Positions 5,944 through 9,780 of a DNA stretch of 9,780 bases are shown here, piece by piece. A program made the position numbers and the translations under genes. The stretch's first letter is position 1; every line of letters starts with the position of its first letter. The notes under the pieces are model-generated. The model saw only the letters and a list, made by a program, of their open reading frames with translations, was not told where the DNA came from and did no database searches. Source of the DNA: an uncultured Eubacteriales bacterium (GTDB lineage Bacteria; Bacillota; Clostridia; Oscillospirales; Oscillospiraceae); NCBI GenBank assembly GCA_900544945.1, contig UQXG01000085.1:1-9780 (forward strand), in the 5' to 3' direction.

Positions 5944-6741
5944 AAGTTGATCTGCCCGATTTGTGAAAAAGACCTGTCCCGGCAGGACAAAAGCCTGGTT
6001 TGTCCCATGGGGCACCGCTTTGACATTGCCCGGCAGGGCTATGTGAATCTGCTCACCGTCCAGCGGCGGCACTCCGCCCATCCGGGGGATACCCGGGAGC
6101 AGGTGGCCTCCCGCCGGGAATTTTTGGAGGGCGGCTTTTACGCGCCCATTTCCAATGCCCTGAACGATGCCGCCAAGCGGCACGGAGCGGAAGGGCCCAT
6201 TCTGGACGTGGGCTGCGGCGAGGGCTATTATTCCGCCCGGTTGGCGAAGGCTCTGGGCGCGGAACTCACCGGCCTGGATGTGTCCAAGGAGGCCGTGCGC
6301 TGGGCCGCGGCAAAATATAAGGATGCTCAGTGGCTTTGCGCCACCGCCGCTCGGATTCCGGTGGAGACTGGCACTGCGGGGGTGGTGACGAGCCTGTTTG
6401 CCATTACCCTGCCGGAGGAATTTCATCGGGTGCTTCGGGAAGACGGCCTGTTTTTCCAGGTGCTTGCCGCCCAGGATCATCTGCTTGGCCTGAAGAAAAT
6501 CATTTACGACGAGCTTGTTTTCCGGGAGAAGGACACGGTGCCGGAGCTTCCCGGCTTTACCCTGCTGGAGTCTGTGCCCATCCGCTTTTCCTTCACCGTG
6601 GAAGGAGCGCAGGTACAGAATCTCTTCGCCATGACACCCCATCTGTTCCGGGTGAGCAAGGCGGGAGCCCAGCGGCTTCGGGAAACGGAACGCCTGACGG
6701 ACACTGCCAGCTGCGTGCTGAACGTCTTCCGACGGGTATAA
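5941..6741 (+). CDS. rlmA: 23S rRNA (guanine-N1)-methyltransferase, RlmA family
   Basis: RlmA-family enzymes use S-adenosylmethionine to methylate N1 of a guanine in 23S rRNA helix 35 near the peptide exit tunnel (G745 for the E. coli type, G748 for the TlrB type). The 266-residue protein has the characteristic N-terminal zinc site Cys5, Cys8, Cys21, His25, followed by FDIARQGYVNLL (27-38), nearly as in E. coli RlmA. The SAM-binding motif I LDVGCGEGYY lies at 88-97 and motif II GLDVSKEA at 111-118. The C-terminal part (MTPHLFR, 231-237) also follows the family. The ATG at 5941 is preferred over an in-frame TTG at 5926 because GAAGGA lies 7 bases before it and the zinc site then falls at the usual distance from the N-terminus. 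Position 745 versus 748 specificity cannot be decided; Gram-positive members are often of the 748 type. It heads the plus-strand gene run, 56 bases before prfA. Confidence 0.9.
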   Translation: MKLICPICEKDLSRQDKSLVCPMGHRFDIARQGYVNLLTVQRRHSAHPGDTREQVASRREFLEGGFYAPISNALNDAAKRHGAEGPILDVGCGEGYYSARLAKALGAELTGLDVSKEAVRWAAAKYKDAQWLCATAARIPVETGTAGVVTSLFAITLPEEFHRVLREDGLFFQVLAAQDHLLGLKKIIYDELVFREKDTVPELPGFTLLESVPIRFSFTVEGAQVQNLFAMTPHLFRVSKAGAQRLRETERLTDTASCVLNVFRRV

Positions 6742-6797
6742 TTTCCCCGGAAAGCCCCGGCTTTATGAATGGTAAAATGTCGAAACGGAGAGAATAA

Positions 6798-7856
6798 ATG
6801 CTGAATCAATTACAGGCCATCTGCAATAAATACGAGGAGCTCTGCGCCCGGTCGGAGCAGCCGGATTTTTACGCCGATCCCCAGAAGGCGGCCAGGCAGC
6901 TTCGGGAAAAAAGCGACTTGGAGCCCATCGTGACGTGCTATCAGGCTTACCGGCAGGCGGAAAAGGACATGGCGGACGCCCAGGAGCTGATGAACGACCC
7001 GGAGATGAAGGAACTGTGCCAGGAAACCTATGCCGCCGCCAAGACCGCCAAGGAAGAACTCCACGAAAAATTGCAGATTTTGCTGCTGCCCAAAGACCCC
7101 AACGACGAAAAGAACGTGATTGTGGAAATCCGGGGCGGTGTGGGCGGGGAGGAAAGCGCCCTGTTTGCCCACAGCCTCTTTCGGATGTACTCCATGTATG
7201 CCGCCAAGCAGGGCTGGAGCGTGGAGCTGCTCAATTACAATGAAACCGAGCTGGGGGGCGTGAAGGAGGCGGACTTCGTCATCAACGGCCGGGGAGCCTA
7301 TTCGAGGATGAAGTACGAGTCCGGCGTTCACCGGGTTCAGCGGGTGCCGGAGACGGAGTCCGGCGGCCGGGTTCACACCTCCACGGCTACCGTGGCGGTG
7401 CTGCCGGAAATGGAAGAGGTGGACGTGCAGATCAATCCGGCGGACATCGAGATGCAGGTCTACCGGGCCTCCGGTGCAGGCGGTCAGCACGTCAATAAAA
7501 CCAGTTCCGCCGTCCGGCTGATTCACAAGCCTACGGGCATTGTGGTGGCCTGCCAGGAGGAGCGAAGCCAGGTGCAGAACCGGGAAAAATGTATGCGGAT
7601 GCTGGCCTCCAAGCTCTATGAGATGGAGCAGGAGAAGCTGGACTCCCAGGTCACCGGCCTGCGCCGGAGCCAGGTGGGCACGGGGATGCGCAACGAGCGG
7701 ATCCGCACCTACAATTTCCCCCAGGGCCGGGTCACCGATCATCGGGTGAATCTGACCCTCTATCGGATCGATTCCGTCATGGACGGAGATTTGGACGAGA
7801 TCATCAACGCTCTGGCCACCGCAGACCAGGCGGAGAAATTAAAGAACGCGAAATAA
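6798..7856 (+). CDS. prfA: Peptide chain release factor 1
   Basis: RF1 recognises UAA and UAG in the ribosomal A site and triggers hydrolysis of peptidyl-tRNA. The protein has 352 residues, close to the usual 355-360. The stop-codon-reading P-x-T motif is Pro184-Glu185-Thr186 (HRVQRVPETES), which marks RF1 rather than RF2 (SPF). The catalytic GGQ is Gly228-Gly229-Gln230 in RASGAGGQHVNKTSSAVRL. Other RF1 blocks include IRGGVGGEESALFA (111-124) and VGTGMRNERIRTYNFPQGR (293-311). The ATG has GGAGAG 5-6 bases upstream. It lies between rlmA (56 bases) and tsaE (87 bases, holding an interspersed repeat). The GGQ methyltransferase gene prmC, often directly downstream of prfA, is not here. Confidence 0.97.
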   Translation: MLNQLQAICNKYEELCARSEQPDFYADPQKAARQLREKSDLEPIVTCYQAYRQAEKDMADAQELMNDPEMKELCQETYAAAKTAKEELHEKLQILLLPKDPNDEKNVIVEIRGGVGGEESALFAHSLFRMYSMYAAKQGWSVELLNYNETELGGVKEADFVINGRGAYSRMKYESGVHRVQRVPETESGGRVHTSTATVAVLPEMEEVDVQINPADIEMQVYRASGAGGQHVNKTSSAVRLIHKPTGIVVACQEERSQVQNREKCMRMLASKLYEMEQEKLDSQVTGLRRSQVGTGMRNERIRTYNFPQGRVTDHRVNLTLYRIDSVMDGDLDEIINALATADQAEKLKNAK

Positions 7857-7857
7857 A

Positions 7858-7905
7858 GCCTTCCCCTGGGGGAAGGTGGCACGGCAAAGCCGTGACGGAT
7901 GAGGG
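7858..7905 (+). repeat. Two-hairpin interspersed repeat (REP/MITE-like) between prfA and tsaE
   Basis: Two perfect dyads occur back to back: CCTTCCCC-TG-GGGGAAGG (7859-7876) and CACGGC-AAA-GCCGTG (7880-7894), followed by ACGGATGAGGG (7895-7905). I recognise this combination as a short repeat scattered through many gut Clostridia genomes. That is recall, not a search. It begins one or two bases after the prfA stop. No T-run follows, so it is not a standard terminator, although the hairpins could slow polymerase or protect the prfA message. The ATG inside GGATGAGGG opens a false 15-codon extension of tsaE. Confidence 0.7.
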
Positions 7906-7931
7906 CATACACCCGGACAGCGGTGCCCCTT

Positions 7932-7936
7932 AGAGG
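7932..7936 (+). promoter_or_regulatory. Ribosome binding site deciding the tsaE start
   Basis: AGAGG lies 7 bases before the ATG at 7944. The upstream in-frame ATG at 7899 falls within the interspersed repeat and would add 15 residues without family resemblance. The later start is therefore chosen. Confidence 0.65.
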
Positions 7937-7943
7937 TAATTAT

Positions 7944-8381
7944 ATGGAATTCATCACCCATTCCCCGGAGGAAACGGAAAAAATCGGGGAAGCACTGGCA
8001 AAAAGTTTACAGCCCGGGACAATTCTTGCCTACCGGGGAGATCTGGGAGCGGGCAAAACCGCCTTTACCCGGGGCCTTGCCCGGGGTTTGGGCTGCAAGG
8101 AAACGGTTACCAGCCCTACCTACACCATCGTCAACGAGTACTTAGGCGGGCGGCTGCCGCTGTTTCATTTTGACATGTACCGGCTGGCTTCCTCTGACGA
8201 CCTGTGGGACATCGGCTGGGAGGACTACCTGGATCGGGAGGGTGTGTGCGCCGTGGAGTGGAGCGAGAACGTGCAGGACGCCATGGAGGACGCAATCACC
8301 GTGACCATCGAAAAGCTGGGGGAAACCACCCGGCAGATCACCATCGAAGGGGGACAGGGATATGCTGATTTTAGCCTTTGA
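7944..8381 (+). CDS. tsaE: tRNA threonylcarbamoyladenosine biosynthesis ATPase TsaE
   Basis: TsaE is the P-loop ATPase that works with TsaB and TsaD to transfer threonylcarbamoyl to A37 of ANN-decoding tRNAs in the cytoplasm. From the ATG at 7944 the protein has 145 residues, normal for the family. Walker A is GDLGAGKT (32-39). The conserved SPTYTIVNEY block is at 57-66, HFDMYR (75-80) is the Walker B-like strand with Asp77, and VEWSE (104-108) is the usual C-terminal block. It overlaps tsaB by 20 bases in a different frame, which implies translational coupling and equal supply of the two partners. Confidence 0.95.
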   Translation: MEFITHSPEETEKIGEALAKSLQPGTILAYRGDLGAGKTAFTRGLARGLGCKETVTSPTYTIVNEYLGGRLPLFHFDMYRLASSDDLWDIGWEDYLDREGVCAVEWSENVQDAMEDAITVTIEKLGETTRQITIEGGQGYADFSL

Positions 8382-9081
8382 GACCAGTGCCAAGGCGGCC
8401 TCGGCGGCGCTGCTGGAGGACGGAAAGCTCCTGGGAGAGTGCTACCAGAATACGGGACTGACCCACAGCCAGACCCTGCTCGTCATGGCGCAATCCCTGC
8501 TTGACCAATGCGGGAAAACCGTGGAGGATGTGACCGCCGCGGCAGTGGCGGCAGGCCCCGGCTCCTTTACCGGCGTGCGCATCGGCGTGGCGGCGGCCAA
8601 GGGCTTTGCCTGGGGGCGGGAAATTCCCTGCTACGGCGTGTCCACGTTGGAAGCCATGGCGCTGTCCTTCGGCGGCTATCAGGGCTATGTGTGCCCCTGC
8701 ATGGATGCCCGGAGAAGCCAGGTTTATAACGCTCTGTTTTATGTTAACCACGGAACGCTGGAGCGGAAGACCCCGGATCGCGCCATTTCCCTGGCGGATT
8801 TGGGAGAAGAGCTGGAAAATTTGAAAGAACCGATTTTTCTGGTTGGCGATGGCAGCAATCTGTGCTATAATACCCTATTGGAGCGTGTTCCTGCCTTGGT
8901 TCTGCCTGCGGAGCACCGGATGCACCAGCGGGCTTCCGGCGTTGCCCTGGGCGCTGAGGCTATGGCGAAGGCCGGGGAACCCGGCGATGCCAACGCCTTG
9001 ACCCCCAATTATCTGCGCCTGAGCCAGGCCGAACGGGAGCGGGCGGAACGACTGAAAGCGGAAAATCAAATAAGTGAATAA
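8362..9081 (+). CDS. tsaB: tRNA t6A synthesis protein TsaB
   Basis: TsaB is an ASKHA-fold relative of TsaD that lacks its catalytic activity, pairs with it and is needed for t6A37 formation on tRNA. The 239-residue protein starts with the family pattern LAFETSAKAAS (4-14). It carries the signature AGPGSFTGVRIG (64-75), the GVSTLEAMA block (92-100), DARRSQVY (115-122) and the C-terminal YLRLSQAERE (217-226), which matches the usual PxYLR ending. The ATG has a G-rich site (AGGGGGA) about 8 bases upstream inside the end of tsaE. It overlaps tsaE by 20 bases. The usual companions rimI and tsaD do not follow. Instead upp begins 14 bases after the stop. Confidence 0.95.
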   Translation: MLILAFETSAKAASAALLEDGKLLGECYQNTGLTHSQTLLVMAQSLLDQCGKTVEDVTAAAVAAGPGSFTGVRIGVAAAKGFAWGREIPCYGVSTLEAMALSFGGYQGYVCPCMDARRSQVYNALFYVNHGTLERKTPDRAISLADLGEELENLKEPIFLVGDGSNLCYNTLLERVPALVLPAEHRMHQRASGVALGAEAMAKAGEPGDANALTPNYLRLSQAERERAERLKAENQISE

Positions 9082-9095
9082 AGGAGAAAGAAACA

Positions 9096-9725
9096 ATGGC
9101 TAAAGTATGCGTCCTCGATCATCCCCTGATTCAGCACAAGCTGGCAATCCTGCGCAGCAAGGATACCTCGGTGAAGGAGTTCCGGGAGCTGGTTGGCGAA
9201 ATCGCCGGCCTGATGTGCTATGAAGCGACCCGGAACCTGCCCCTGAAGGAGGTCAAGGTGGAGACTCCCATCACCACCGCTACCTGCCGGATGCTGGCCG
9301 GAAAGAAGATGGCAATCGTGCCCATTCTGCGGGCAGGCCTGGGCATGGTGGACAGCATGGTGTCTCTGATTCCCTCTGCCAAGATCGGACATATCGGCCT
9401 GTACCGGGATCCGCAGACCCACAAGCCTGTGGAGTATTACTGCAAGCTGCCCGACGACATCGGCAACCGGCAGGTATTCGTGGTGGATCCTATGCTGGCA
9501 ACCGGCGGCAGCGCCATTGCGGCCATTGATTTCCTGAAGCAGCACGGCTGCAAGAACATCATTATGATGAACATCATCGGTGCTCCCGAGGGCGTGGAGG
9601 CTGTGACCAAGGCGCACCCCGATGTGGACGTGTATCTGGCTGCCCTGGACGAGCGGCTCAACGAGAACGCTTACATCGTTCCCGGTCTGGGCGACGCCGG
9701 CGACCGGATTTTCGGCACCAAGTAA
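9096..9725 (+). CDS. upp: Uracil phosphoribosyltransferase
   Basis: Upp makes UMP from uracil and phosphoribosyl pyrophosphate for pyrimidine salvage in the cytoplasm. The protein has 209 residues, the standard length. The PRPP-binding loop VVDPMLATGGSA is at 129-140. The upstream VPILRAGLGM (75-84) carries Arg79, and GLYRDPQT (101-108) carries Arg104. The uracil-binding C-terminus GLGDAGDRIFGT is at 197-208. The ATG has AAGGAG 9 bases upstream. It lies 14 bases behind tsaB, so it is likely cotranscribed, although its function is unrelated to tRNA modification. No second promoter is evident in the gap, and I see no PyrR-type attenuator before it. Confidence 0.97.
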   Translation: MAKVCVLDHPLIQHKLAILRSKDTSVKEFRELVGEIAGLMCYEATRNLPLKEVKVETPITTATCRMLAGKKMAIVPILRAGLGMVDSMVSLIPSAKIGHIGLYRDPQTHKPVEYYCKLPDDIGNRQVFVVDPMLATGGSAIAAIDFLKQHGCKNIIMMNIIGAPEGVEAVTKAHPDVDVYLAALDERLNENAYIVPGLGDAGDRIFGTK

Positions 9726-9737
9726 TCCTGATACTAT

Positions 9738-9769
9738 TTCCTGATTAAAATCTTAATTTTAATCAGGAA
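9738..9769 (+). repeat. Perfect 14-bp hairpin after upp, possible terminator
   Basis: TTCCTGATTAAAAT (9738-9751) and its exact complement (9756-9769) flank a CTTA loop, starting 12 bases after the upp stop. This position suits a terminator. The 11 bases visible after the stem (GGCATCGCCTG) hold no T-run, although the left side of the loop and the right arm contain ATTTTAAT. It may be a terminator whose tail lies outside the window, an RNA-stabilising 3' hairpin or a binding site. Confidence 0.5.
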
Positions 9770-9780
9770 GGCATCGCCTG

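Noticed and set aside
5830..6642. A 270-codon minus-strand frame across rlmA running into the deacetylase start
   Set aside because: Shadow of rlmA. It overlaps the rlmA promoter and the deacetylase start region and shows no domain.
6751..6764. Dyad AAAGCC-CC-GGCTTT between rlmA and prfA as a terminator
   Set aside because: The two-base loop would have to open, leaving a short stem, and no T-run follows. It does not support transcription ending between these genes.
6810..7742. A 310-codon minus-strand frame antisense to prfA
   Set aside because: Register shadow of the GC-biased prfA gene, with no ribosome binding site or family resemblance, whereas prfA itself has all RF1 motifs.
7899..7943. 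Upstream extension of tsaE by 15 codons
   Set aside because: The ATG lies inside the interspersed repeat, has no ribosome binding site and adds residues not seen in TsaE proteins. The ATG at 7944 has AGAGG 7 bases upstream.

Overview
The window looks like a chromosome segment of an anaerobic, Gram-positive, GC-rich Clostridia member. The evidence is a nickel-dependent carbon monoxide dehydrogenase/acetyl-CoA synthase set, AGGAGG-type ribosome binding sites, sigma-A type promoters, and a short two-hairpin interspersed repeat of a kind I associate with Oscillospirales (Ruminococcaceae/Oscillospiraceae) genomes. The order-level placement is inference. Both strands carry tightly packed genes. I see no tRNA, rRNA, CRISPR array, insertion sequence or phage gene.

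Left half, minus strand (36-4914): a Wood-Ljungdahl carbonyl-branch operon transcribed cooS -> cooC -> acsB. CooS reduces CO2 to CO. AcsB joins CO, a corrinoid-borne methyl group and CoA into acetyl-CoA. CooC is the ATPase thought to supply nickel to these metalloenzymes. Essentially all known cluster ligands of CooS and AcsB can be seen. A near-consensus promoter (-35 at 5010-5015, -10 at 4987-4992) lies about 70 bases before the TTG start of cooS. Upstream of it, at 5050-5099, is a run of three inverted repeats that no gene explains. The operon probably continues past base 1.

Middle (5119-5851, minus strand): a secreted polysaccharide deacetylase of the NodB family with its own rho-independent terminator, which separates it from the CODH/ACS operon.

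Right half, plus strand (5871-9780): a run of housekeeping genes, rlmA (23S rRNA guanine methyltransferase), prfA (release factor 1), tsaE and tsaB (tRNA t6A synthesis) and upp (uracil salvage). The first four act on translation. A strong promoter precedes rlmA (5871-5899), and its leader contains a 20-base tandem duplication that creates two ribosome-binding-site/ATG units, the first opening a two-codon reading frame. The interspersed repeat lies between prfA and tsaE. A perfect 14-bp hairpin follows upp at the right edge.

I find no convincing undescribed multi-gene system. The leads most worth following are in non-coding DNA: the inverted-repeat cluster before cooS, the duplicated rlmA leader and the interspersed repeat. 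A few residue changes in the metalloenzymes are also listed.
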